A stretch of DNA of 64,000 nucleotides from Halorientalis pallida (GTDB lineage: Archaea; Halobacteriota; Halobacteria; Halobacteriales; Haloarculaceae), in NCBI RefSeq assembly GCF_004118325.1, contig NZ_RDFA01000006.1:124001-188000 (forward strand), given 5' to 3'. This document shows positions 16,821-23,938 of this stretch, in pieces; within the stretch, counting starts at the first letter, position 1; every line of letters starts with the position of its first letter. The position numbers were made by a program, and so were the translations under genes. A model generated the notes under the pieces. It had not been told where the DNA came from and did no database searches. It was given only the letters and a program-made list of their open reading frames with translations.

Positions 16821-18107
16821 TCACTCCGTCGGGTCTTTCAGGTCGAGTTCGATGTCCTCGTCCTCGCCGTCCGCGTCGTCGTCGGGGCTCGCGCCCGTCG
16901 ACACCGACTCGTCGGACGACGGTTCGTCGGTCCCGTCGCTCGGGGCCGTTACGCCGTCGGTTCCGTCGGTCCTGCCGTCGTCAGCCACGTCGAACTCGAC
17001 GGCGCTGGAGACGCCGCCGGCGTCGCGGTCGCCGTTTCCGGCCCGTGCCCCGTCGTCGCTCTCGGCCGTGTCCTCGTCGACGGCGACGTCTTCGACGGCG
17101 GCGTCCACGTCGTCCTGTTCGCCGGGGTCGCCGTCGGCGTCACCGCCGGGTTCGGACGTGTCCTCGTCCTCGGCGGGATCGGTCGGGGCGTCGAGTGAGT
17201 CGTCCGGCTCTGTGCCGGATGTCTCCGTGGCCGTCCCGTCCGCGTCGAGCGTGATGTCGTCGGGGTCCGGCGGCTCGCCGATGTCGCGGGCTTTCTCCAG
17301 GGGCGTCTCGGCGTCCTGCCGGAGTTCGTCGGCCTCCTTCCCGTCGCCGCTGGCGTACTCGCTCGCGGATTCGGCCAGCCACTCGGCGGCCTGCCAGAGC
17401 GCGGTGGCCTTCTCCTGAGCGCGCTCGAACCCCTGTTCGAGCGCTTCGGACTCGGCGAACCGGACGGCGCTCTCGAACTGGTCCGCGGACTCCTGGAACT
17501 CCTCCATCGCCCGCTGGAAGTCACCCTGCGCGATCAGCCAGTCGCGGTCCTCGAAGCTCTTCATCGCGCTGGTGAACGCGCGTCGGGCCTCGATGTAGTG
17601 GGCGTGGCCGACGCGGTAGCGGCCGACGGCGGTGGAGTCGCCGCCGATCTCGGAGACGGCCTCCCTGACCGCGTCGATGTTCGGTCGGCGTTCCAGATCG
17701 GCCGTCGACCACGCGTACTGGATCACGCCTTCCTGGTCGATGACGAACACCGCGCGCTCGGACAGCAACTGGTCGCTGTCCAGGGCCACGTCGTAGGCCT
17801 CGACGGCCTCGCCGTGGGTGTCGCTCAGGAGCGGAATCGACAGGGAGTATTCCTCTGCGTACGCACGGTGGCTGAACACGCTATCGGTACTGATGGCGAA
17901 GATGTCCACGTCCCGCTGCATCGTAAACAGGTCGAGTTCGGTCAGGTCACAGGAGTCGTCCTCGCAGGAGGGGTTGAAATCGGCCGGATAGAACGCCAGC
18001 ACGACGATCCCGCTCCCGACGTAGTCGTCGAGGGAGACGTCTCTCGGCGCGCCGTCGACCACGCCGGGCAGCGTAACGGTTGGAGCCACCGTCCCTTCCG
18101 ATAACAC
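16821..18107 (-). CDS. peroxiredoxin fused to helical domain and acidic tail
   Basis: 428 residues, more than twice the usual peroxiredoxin length. Residues 1-155 are an AhpC/TSA thioredoxin fold with PADFNPSC (peroxidatic Cys48) and a second Cys53 in the BCP-like C-x4-C spacing, so it should reduce peroxides. Residues ~160-270 are an all-helical segment (ARRAFTSAMKSFEDRDW, FERAQEKATALWQAAEWL) resembling a repeat or tethering domain. Residues ~275-428 are an Asp/Glu/Thr/Ser-rich disordered tail ending DIELDLKDPTE. The start is GTG (VLSEGTVAP), 27 bases from a TTTAAG box. The unusual C-terminal addition may localise or assemble the enzyme. Confidence 0.9.
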   Translation of the reverse strand: MLSEGTVAPTVTLPGVVDGAPRDVSLDDYVGSGIVVLAFYPADFNPSCEDDSCDLTELDLFTMQRDVDIFAISTDSVFSHRAYAEEYSLSIPLLSDTHGEAVEAYDVALDSDQLLSERAVFVIDQEGVIQYAWSTADLERRPNIDAVREAVSEIGGDSTAVGRYRVGHAHYIEARRAFTSAMKSFEDRDWLIAQGDFQRAMEEFQESADQFESAVRFAESEALEQGFERAQEKATALWQAAEWLAESASEYASGDGKEADELRQDAETPLEKARDIGEPPDPDDITLDADGTATETSGTEPDDSLDAPTDPAEDEDTSEPGGDADGDPGEQDDVDAAVEDVAVDEDTAESDDGARAGNGDRDAGGVSSAVEFDVADDGRTDGTDGVTAPSDGTDEPSSDESVSTGASPDDDADGEDEDIELDLKDPTE

Positions 18108-18130
18108 ATCCGAAACTCTACTGCAAGGGA

Positions 18131-18137
18131 CTTAAAC
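18131..18137 (-). promoter_or_regulatory. TATA box of the peroxiredoxin gene
   Basis: GTTTAAG on the minus strand lies 27 bases before the GTG start, supporting a leaderless transcript and that start codon. Confidence 0.55.
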
Positions 18138-18159
18138 CCTGACTGCGTTTGTCCACTCG

Positions 18160-18678
18160 ATGGGCGCGTACGGCCTGCACGTCCGCTACGAGGGCGACGA
18201 CGACCCCGACAAGTGCAGCGCCCGGAAACTCGCGCGGTTCGACCTCGCGGAGTTACACCGGGCGACCCGGTCGACACCACCGGGTATCGTTCTCAACCCC
18301 TTCGCCGAGCGGGCGCTCTCGCCCGAAGACGGCGTCGGCGCCGGTGCGCGCCACGACCGTCTCGTCGCACTCGACTGCTCCTGGGAGACCGCCGAACGCG
18401 AGGCGTTCGACCTGGAGGGTATCCACCGCTCTCTGCCATTCCTCGTCGCGGGCAACCCCGTCAACTACGGGACGCCCTTCGAGTTGAACACCGTCGAGGC
18501 CTTCGCCGGAGCGCTGTGTATCCTCGGCCAGCGCGACCACGCAGAGCGACTCATGTCGAAGTTCACCTGGGGCCACACCTTCCTCGAACTCAACGACGAA
18601 CCGCTCCGGCGGTACGCCGAGTGCACCGACTCCGCGGAGATTCTCGACGTCCAGGACGACTACCTCGACCGGGAGTAG
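18160..18678 (+). CDS. tsr3: Tsr3-family rRNA aminocarboxypropyltransferase (DUF367)
   Basis: 172 residues. Tsr3 enzymes transfer the 3-amino-3-carboxypropyl group of S-adenosylmethionine to a small-subunit rRNA nucleotide. Family signatures visible are the opening [29 protein letters not shown], the core [10 protein letters not shown] and [15 protein letters not shown] with the family's conserved PxLxAANPVNYG-type loop. The gene is convergent with a 53-aa membrane protein; the two ends are adjacent. Confidence 0.92.
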   Translation: MGAYGLHVRYEGDDDPDKCSARKLARFDLAELHRATRSTPPGIVLNPFAERALSPEDGVGAGARHDRLVALDCSWETAEREAFDLEGIHRSLPFLVAGNPVNYGTPFELNTVEAFAGALCILGQRDHAERLMSKFTWGHTFLELNDEPLRRYAECTDSAEILDVQDDYLDRE

Positions 18679-18679
18679 C

Positions 18680-18841
18680 TCACCGTTCCTGCCGGCCGTG
18701 GAACTCCTCGGAGAGGAACATGCTGTCGCCGTCGCCGTAGAACGTGTCGAGCGCGCGGAGTGTACCGATGTACGCGCCGATGGCGATGATGCTGACGGTG
18801 ATTACGAGGCCGAACACGAACCAGAAAAACTGGAGGACCAT
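18680..18841 (-). CDS. small single-helix membrane protein
   Basis: 53 residues, MVLQFFWFVFGLVITVSIIAIGAY onward, with one transmembrane helix at about 5-27 and a polar tail ending FHGRQER. No homologue family is recognised. The Met chosen gives a protein starting at the helix; the in-frame extension upstream is not protein-like and runs into the next gene's 3' end. Orientation by the positive-inside rule is ambiguous. Confidence 0.6.
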   Translation of the reverse strand: MVLQFFWFVFGLVITVSIIAIGAYIGTLRALDTFYGDGDSMFLSEEFHGRQER

Positions 18842-18905
18842 ACGCACGACAAGACGGGCGACCGACTTCAAAACTGCTGGTGAGTTCGAGATTCGAACCC
18901 CGGCG

Positions 18906-19949
18906 TCAGGACCACCGGAACCCGGTCGGCTCCGACGGCGGTTCGAGCGGACTCGGTGACAGATCCCCCTCGAATTCGGGATCGTTGTACCCGCCCGGAG
19001 CCACGTCGTTGGGCCCGTCCGGATAGAACAGCGAGGCCAGCGCCTGGATGTGGCCACGACCCACACCGAGTTCGAACTGGCCGCCGCCGTACATCCGAAC
19101 GTCCCGCTCCAGACAGTACTCGATGCTCGCGAACAGCGACTCGACGCTCCCGAATCGGGAGGGCTTGACGTTGAGCCAGTCGGGTTCGAAGGGCAGGGCT
19201 TCGATGCTCTCGACCCCGGTGATCGGGGCGTCCCAGGAGACCCGATCCTCGTGGCCCTCGAACAGCGGTCGCGTCTCGTCGGTGAGGTTGGGGTCTTCGA
19301 TCACGGCGTCGGGGAACGTCTCCAGTACCAGGTCGTAGAGGTCGGGGTCGGCCGGCGCGTCCACCTCGGTCCCCGAGTACTGGCCTTTCAGGTCACAGAT
19401 GCGGACGGGCGCGAGATCGGCGACCGCGGCGGCGAGGTCGGCGGTCCAGTCGGTCGTCGGGTCGAGTTTGAATTCGGTGCCGGGCCTGACGTCGAGGACC
19501 TGTTCCAGCCGGTCGGTGCTGGGTGGTTCACCCAGTCGCGTGCTGACGACGAACTGGACGGGGTCGTACGTGCGGTCGAGTGCCGACGCCAGGTCGAGGT
19601 CGTTCTGCCGGAGCGCCAGGTCGAGCGCGGCGCTCTCGACGCCCCACTGGCGGTAGTGTCGGAAGTCCTCGCGCTCGGGTGGCGTCGGGAACAGGTCCAG
19701 TTCGCCCACGCGAGCGGAGAACTCGGCGAACGTGTACTCGCCGGTCAGGTCGGGGAGGCCGGCCTCGGCGAGGTCGTGGTGGAGATCGGTCTCGTAGGTC
19801 ACGTCCTCGCCGCGGCCCGTCTCGCCCTGGCCCGAGAGCGCGACGGTCGTGGTGGCGCGCGCGAACCCGCTGGTGGTGTCCCGCTCCTGGAGCGTCAGGT
19901 CGATCTCCTCGACGACGAGCGGCAGGTCGGCGACCCGGTCGTAGAACAT
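18906..19949 (-). CDS. enolase-superfamily (mandelate racemase/MLE-like) protein
   Basis: 347 residues. The N-terminal capping domain begins FYDRVADLPLVVEEIDLTLQER, and the barrel carries metal-ligand-like acidic residues at strand ends: ICDLKGQYSG, DAVIEDPNLTD and RVSWDAPITGVESI. This resembles the haloarchaeal enolase-like group rather than OSBS or mandelate racemase proper. The Lys in NVKPSRFGSVES could be the catalytic base. The start is at MFYDRV, 27 bases from a TTTTTGA box; the longer frame would cross this box. The substrate is not assigned. Confidence 0.8.
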   Translation of the reverse strand: MFYDRVADLPLVVEEIDLTLQERDTTSGFARATTTVALSGQGETGRGEDVTYETDLHHDLAEAGLPDLTGEYTFAEFSARVGELDLFPTPPEREDFRHYRQWGVESAALDLALRQNDLDLASALDRTYDPVQFVVSTRLGEPPSTDRLEQVLDVRPGTEFKLDPTTDWTADLAAAVADLAPVRICDLKGQYSGTEVDAPADPDLYDLVLETFPDAVIEDPNLTDETRPLFEGHEDRVSWDAPITGVESIEALPFEPDWLNVKPSRFGSVESLFASIEYCLERDVRMYGGGQFELGVGRGHIQALASLFYPDGPNDVAPGGYNDPEFEGDLSPSPLEPPSEPTGFRWS

Positions 19950-20002
19950 ACGCCGACTACGGTGGGTGAGGTCAAAAAGCCAGTCCGGGTGGTCTCGGAA
20001 CA

Positions 20003-20008
20003 CTTAAC
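20003..20008 (+). promoter_or_regulatory. TATA box of rpl40e
   Basis: CTTAAC is centred 28 bases before the L40e ATG, in the gap shared with the divergent enolase-superfamily gene (its TTTTTGA box is at about 19972-19979, minus strand). Confidence 0.55.
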
Positions 20009-20032
20009 CACGACGACGGGAAACAGGCGCTC

Positions 20033-20182
20033 ATGGCTACGTTCGAGAAAGCGGAAGACCGCATTCTGTCGAAGATGATCTGCATGCGGTGTAACGCGCG
20101 CAACCCGAACAAGGCGGACCGCTGCCGGAAGTGTGGCTACGGGAACCTCCGACCGAAGAACCGCGAACGCAACGCGGCCTAG
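20033..20182 (+). CDS. rpl40e: 50S ribosomal protein L40e
   Basis: 49 residues with the complete zinc ribbon CMRCNARN...CRKCG. It is the archaeal stand-alone form of the ribosomal protein fused to ubiquitin in eukaryotes. It opens [20 protein letters not shown] and ends PKNRERNAA, typical for haloarchaea. The last four bases overlap the end of the convergent HEAT-like gene. Confidence 0.96.
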   Translation: MATFEKAEDRILSKMICMRCNARNPNKADRCRKCGYGNLRPKNRERNAA

Positions 20183-20724
20183 AGTTCTCGTAACGCCGCC
20201 CTCGCGGCGTCGCTGACCGTCGGCTCGGAGTGGCGTCGCAGCCGTTCCAGCAACGGCGTCGCGTCGTCGATCCCGGCGGCGGCCGCGGCGTGACTGAGCC
20301 CGGCCGCCTTGTCGGGGTCGATGTACACGTCGCTGCCCGGCTGCTTGTCGGCCTCCAGCTCGGCCTCTAGCGAGTCGACCAGCCGATCCGCCTCGGGCGC
20401 GACGACGCTGGGGTCCTCGTCCGCGACGTGTTCTACCGCTCGCGCGAACGCCCCACGCTGTTTCGAGCCGACACCCTCGAGCACCATCGTCGCCTCGATC
20501 AGCTCGGGCACGTGATCGAACAGCCGGCCCGGGCGCTGTTCGACCAGGGCGGTGACCCCGTTGGCCGCGGCGCGCGACACCGCGTGCTCCCCGGGGTCGA
20601 CCGCCAGGCCGACCAGTCGGTCCACGTCGACTTCTCCGGGCGATTCCTTGGCCGTTCCACGGAGCCGGTTGGCCGTCTCCAGCGCCGTCTCGTCGCCGCC
20701 GAACACCCAGTCTCGGAGTCCCAC
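20179..20724 (-). CDS. HEAT-repeat-like protein
   Basis: 181 residues from a GTG start ([19 protein letters not shown]). The protein is entirely helical with repeated Ala/Leu-rich helical hairpins ([58 protein letters not shown]). This is the HEAT/Armadillo-like pattern of small haloarchaeal adaptor proteins. A GTTATCAC box about 33 bases upstream favours this start over a longer frame from 20784. The partner is unknown. Confidence 0.75.
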   Translation of the reverse strand: MGLRDWVFGGDETALETANRLRGTAKESPGEVDVDRLVGLAVDPGEHAVSRAAANGVTALVEQRPGRLFDHVPELIEATMVLEGVGSKQRGAFARAVEHVADEDPSVVAPEADRLVDSLEAELEADKQPGSDVYIDPDKAAGLSHAAAAAGIDDATPLLERLRRHSEPTVSDAARAALREL

Positions 20725-20814
20725 AGTTGGTACTCGGGGGTGTCTCCCGAGTCTGTGATAACTCGTGTGGATTCGGATAGACACGTCTTTTTGAGCACCC
20801 CCTCGGGTTCTATC

Positions 20815-21483
20815 CTACTCGTCGGGGTACTTCGGCTCTCGTTTCTCCGCGCGCTCCAGCGCCGTCTCCAAGACGTCGCGCACGGCTCCCTCGAACGTGT
20901 CGCCGTGGCCGGCGTACATGTGTTCGACGCCGGCAGACTCGCTTCGCTCGGCTCCCGAGGCCGCGCTCGCATCGCTCGCGCGACCGCCCTCGGGCATGCG
21001 GTCGAGCAGGTCGCGGATGCTCTCGATCAACCGTTCGCGGGACTGGCCGGCCATGTCGGTCCGGCCGAACGAGCCGTAGTCGAACGCGCCGTCGTCGTGG
21101 ACGACGACGTCGCCGCTGAACAGCGTGGTTTCGCTGACGAGCGAGACGTGGTCGTCGGCGTGTCCGGGTGTGTACACCACGTCGAAGGCTTCGTCACCGA
21201 GCATGACCTGATCGCCGTCCTCCAGTTCGACGGTCCGGCGGTCGTGGGGGCCGTAGGCGTAGAGGTCGGCGTCGAACTCGTCGAGGACGACGTCCAGTTG
21301 TGCGACGTGGTCGCCGTGCTGGTGGGTGAGGACGACGGCGTCGAGGTCGCGTGTGTGGTCGCGGATGGCGTCGACGACGCCGTCCATCGCGCCGGCGTCG
21401 ACCAGTACGGGGCGCTCCCCCAGCGCCAGGTAGGCGTTGCAGGTAAACGTCTCCGCGTCGGCCGTGACGTTGTACACGTCCAT
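20815..21483 (-). CDS. MBL-fold hydrolase with an in-frame insertion
   Basis: 222 residues, glyoxalase II-like metallo-beta-lactamase fold: THQHGDHVAQLD (HxHxDH), YTPGHADDHVSL, FSGDVVVHDDG and the final YAGHGDTF His. The start is MDVYNVTADAETFTCNAYLAL, the usual N-terminus of this group. Between LLDRMPEGG and VEHMYAGHG lies an Ala/Ser-rich insertion of about 19 residues. It is encoded by GC-rich palindrome-containing DNA (20932-20995), where relatives have a few residues. The substrate is unknown; it is divergent from the DUF5786-like gene. Confidence 0.88.
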   Translation of the reverse strand: MDVYNVTADAETFTCNAYLALGERPVLVDAGAMDGVVDAIRDHTRDLDAVVLTHQHGDHVAQLDVVLDEFDADLYAYGPHDRRTVELEDGDQVMLGDEAFDVVYTPGHADDHVSLVSETTLFSGDVVVHDDGAFDYGSFGRTDMAGQSRERLIESIRDLLDRMPEGGRASDASAASGAERSESAGVEHMYAGHGDTFEGAVRDVLETALERAEKREPKYPDE

Positions 21484-21562
21484 GTTCACGTGGTCGGCCG
21501 GGGGGCGTATCAGGGTACCGGGCGGCGAGATACTTTTTACTCTGCAACTCAAATGAACGTAC

Positions 21563-21754
21563 ATGGGGTTCGGGAGCTACGACGAGTCCGAACAGGAAAA
21601 TCAGGACTACGACACTGATTTTGAGGACGACGACGGCGTATCAACATCCGAGAACACCCACGACGGCGACGTCGAGTACGAGTTCAGCGCGTCGAACGAC
21701 GAACTCCTCGACAAACTCAAGCACATCAAAGAGGACGAAGACGAGAACACGTGA
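21563..21754 (+). CDS. small acidic haloarchaeal protein (DUF5786-like)
   Basis: 63 residues, MGFGSYDESEQENQDYDTDF onward, strongly acidic, with a C-terminal amphipathic helix (NDELLDKLKHIKEDED). This N-terminus is highly conserved in haloarchaea (I recall DUF5786). The stop codon overlaps the GTG start of the DUF99 gene (GTGA), so the two are translationally coupled. The function is not known. Confidence 0.85.
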   Translation: MGFGSYDESEQENQDYDTDFEDDDGVSTSENTHDGDVEYEFSASNDELLDKLKHIKEDEDENT

Positions 21755-22314
21755 AGCGAGGGGTCCGTGCCCTCGGCATCGCCGAGTCCTTTCGCGAGGA
21801 CCGGAGTACGCTCGCCGGCGTCGTGACCCGCGCGAGCCGCGTCGTCGACGGCTTCAGCTTCGGGACTTGCACCGTCGGCGGGACCGACGCCACGGACACC
21901 GTCTGTGCGCTGTTCGACGACCTCGGCCGTGAGGACGTCCGATACGTCCTCGTCTCCGGGATCGCTCCCGCCTGGTTCAACGTCGTCGACCTGCACCGCG
22001 TCGCCGACCACACGGACCGACCCGTCTGTTCGGTGACCTACGAAGAGAGTGCGGGCCTCGAATCGGCCCTCCGCGAGCAGTTCGACGGTGACGCTCTCGA
22101 CCGACGGCTGGCGATCTATCACGACCAGCCCGACCGCCACCGTGTCGGCGTCGGCGACGAGACGCTCTTCGTCCGCGCGGTCGGACTCGACGACGACGAG
22201 GCGACCGCGGTCGTCGACGGCTTCACACCCGAGGGTGGCCGCCCGGAACCGCTCCGGGTCGCGCGCCTGGCCGCCCGCGGGGCCGACGAGTTCCGGCGCG
22301 CGGGCTCGGGCTGA
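21751..22314 (+). CDS. DUF99 / UPF0215 endonuclease V-like protein
   Basis: 187 residues, opening VKRGVRALGIAESF and containing GFSFGTCTVGGTDATD and VRYVLVSGIAPAWFNVVDL. These are hallmarks of the archaeal DUF99 family, structurally related to endonuclease V (RNase H fold) and proposed to act on deoxyuridine or inosine in DNA. The GTG start is embedded in the previous gene's stop. A family 4/5 uracil-DNA glycosylase gene follows 51 bases later, a context compatible with base-damage repair. Confidence 0.88.
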   Translation: MKRGVRALGIAESFREDRSTLAGVVTRASRVVDGFSFGTCTVGGTDATDTVCALFDDLGREDVRYVLVSGIAPAWFNVVDLHRVADHTDRPVCSVTYEESAGLESALREQFDGDALDRRLAIYHDQPDRHRVGVGDETLFVRAVGLDDDEATAVVDGFTPEGGRPEPLRVARLAARGADEFRRAGSG

Positions 22315-22365
22315 CCGGGCGGGCGCAGGCGACTCACTTTTGTCTCCGCCTGCCGGAGCGACCCC

Positions 22366-22950
22366 ATGGGCGAGATGGAGGAGCTGACGGTAGTCGAGTG
22401 TACACGCTGTCCCGACCTCGCCGAGTGCCGGAGCCGGATCGTCAACGGCGTCGGGCCGGCGGACGCGGACCTGCTGTTCGTCGGCGAGGGGCCCGGCGCG
22501 AACGAGGACGACCAGGGCGAACCGTTCGTCGGCCGGAGCGGCACGGTACTCGACGACGCGCTCCGAACTGCCGGACTGGCGCGCGCCGACGTGCGGATCA
22601 CCAACTGCGTACGCTGTCGGCCGCCGGAGAACCGCGACCCGCGGGCCGAGGAACTGGCCAACTGCCGTGAGTACCTCGAACGGGAGATCGACGCCGTCGA
22701 TCCGACGGTGATCGTCACGCTCGGGAAGGTCCCGAGCGAACACCTGCTCGAACGGGACGTCGCCGTGACCGGCGAGGCCGGCGACACGTTCGACTCCCCC
22801 ATCGCGGGCGAGCCTCGGACCGTCATGGTGTCGGTCCACCCGGCGGCGACCCTGTACGACCGGAGCCAGGAGGCGACCTTCGAGGAAACCATCCAGCGCG
22901 CCGCAGACCTGACCGGCTCGGGCGGGCAGTCGACGCTCGGCTCGTTCTGA
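22366..22950 (+). CDS. uracil-DNA glycosylase, 4Fe-4S type
   Basis: 194 residues. Motif A is GEGPGANEDDQGEPFVGRSG and motif B is VHPAA near the end, as in family 4/5 UDGs that remove uracil from DNA. Four Cys placed as CTRC...C at the start and NCVRC in the middle provide the 4Fe-4S ligands. It probably acts in base-excision repair with the neighbouring DUF99 protein. The start MGEMEELTVVECTRC is the first Met in frame and is consistent with the family. Confidence 0.92.
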   Translation: MGEMEELTVVECTRCPDLAECRSRIVNGVGPADADLLFVGEGPGANEDDQGEPFVGRSGTVLDDALRTAGLARADVRITNCVRCRPPENRDPRAEELANCREYLEREIDAVDPTVIVTLGKVPSEHLLERDVAVTGEAGDTFDSPIAGEPRTVMVSVHPAATLYDRSQEATFEETIQRAADLTGSGGQSTLGSF

Positions 22951-23197
22951 CCGTCCGTGGCGCTTCGCGCCACGCCCCGCTCACTTCGTCGCCGGCGTGG
23001 TTCGAGAGAGCTTTGCTCTCTCGTCGTCACGAAATGCGGCTCGCGCCTTTCGAACGACTACGCGCCGGCTGCCAGCGGGATCTCCGGTCCCGCCCTGTTC
23101 GCGGGAACACCGAGAGAGCAAAGCTCTCCCGAGCTCCAGCCTCGTTTCACTCGGCTGGAACGGAACTGACTTGGCCCGGACCCCCCAACCGTCGCTC
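22951..23197. repeat. hairpin-rich intergenic region
   Basis: No gene is seen. At least five inverted repeats are visible: CGTGGCGCTTCGCGCCACG right after the UDG stop, GAGAGAGCTTTGCTCTCTC, CGGGATCTCCGGTCCCG, GAGAGCAAAGCTCTC, and CCAGCC...GGCTGG. Two of them share the AAAGCTCTC/GAGAGCTTT arms in opposite orientation about 100 bases apart. It looks like an accumulation of haloarchaeal palindromic elements. No promoter for hisH is obvious in it. Confidence 0.6.
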
Positions 23198-23902
23198 ATG
23201 AGTACGACCCAGACGGCCGCCGAAGTGGTCGTCGTCGACTACGGGTTAGGGAACCTCCGGAGCGTGACCCGCGGGCTGGAGCGCGCGGGCGCGTCGGTCG
23301 AGCTGATCGAGGAACCGGCCGCCGTCGACAGCGCCGACGGCATCGTCCTCCCGGGCGTCGGCGCGTTCAGCGAAGGCATGGAGAACGCCGGTCCCTTCCG
23401 GGCGGCCCTGGCCGACGCCGCCGACGAGGGAACGCCCCTCTTCGGCATCTGTCTCGGGATGCAGATGCTCCTGACCACGAGCGAGGAGGCCGACCACGCG
23501 GGCCAGGGCGAGGCCGAAGGGCTGGACCTGATCCCCGGGACCAACCGGCGGTTCCACGGCGACCAGAAGGTGCCCCACATGGGCTGGAACGAACTCGACG
23601 TGCAACGGGACCACCCGCTGGTCGACGGCGTCGACAGTGTGGGATCGCAGATCCCACGGGCAGACGGAGTCGCCGAAGGCGGCTCCGTCGACGGGGAACA
23701 CGCCTACTTCGTCCACTCCTACTACGCCGAACCCGAAGCCGACGAGGCGGTCGTCGCGACGACCGACTACGGGCTGGACTTCCCGAGCATCATCGCCGAC
23801 GAGAGCGGGACGGTCTTCGGGACGCAGTTCCACCCCGAGAAGTCGGGGGAGACTGGGCTGCAGATTCTGCGGAACTTCGTGGAGATCTGCGCGGAGGAGT
23901 AG
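23198..23902 (+). CDS. hisH: imidazole glycerol phosphate synthase, glutaminase subunit
   Basis: 234 residues, class I glutamine amidotransferase that feeds ammonia to HisF in histidine synthesis. Visible features are VVVDYGLGNLRSV, the oxyanion strand PGVGAF, the nucleophile elbow FGICLGMQML (catalytic Cys), HMGWN, YFVHSYY and GTQFHPEKSG (catalytic His, Glu). Between VDGVD and EHAYFVHSY is an insertion of about 20 residues encoded by two short hairpins. The start MSTTQTAAEVV is the Met nearest the first strand. Confidence 0.94.
   Translation: MSTTQTAAEVVVVDYGLGNLRSVTRGLERAGASVELIEEPAAVDSADGIVLPGVGAFSEGMENAGPFRAALADAADEGTPLFGICLGMQMLLTTSEEADHAGQGEAEGLDLIPGTNRRFHGDQKVPHMGWNELDVQRDHPLVDGVDSVGSQIPRADGVAEGGSVDGEHAYFVHSYYAEPEADEAVVATTDYGLDFPSIIADESGTVFGTQFHPEKSGETGLQILRNFVEICAEE
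23639..23688 (+). repeat. two in-frame hairpins inside hisH
   Basis: GTGGGATC-GCA-GATCCCAC (23639-23657) and ACGGAG...CTCCGT (23664-23688, with inner CGCC/GGCG pairing) encode a stretch absent from the usual HisH core. They look like small palindromic elements inserted without breaking the frame. Confidence 0.65.
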
Positions 23903-23938
23903 TTCGCCGTCGTGGTTGCGAGCGGTAGCGAGCGAGCT

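Noticed and set aside
18868-18920. tRNA-like 3' portion on the minus strand (GGGGTTCGAATCTCGAAC then TCACCA)
   Set aside because: The T-loop TTCGAAT is tempting, but the supposed T-stem pairs at only about three of five positions and no acceptor, D or anticodon arm is found on either side. At most it is a chance match or a very old fragment.
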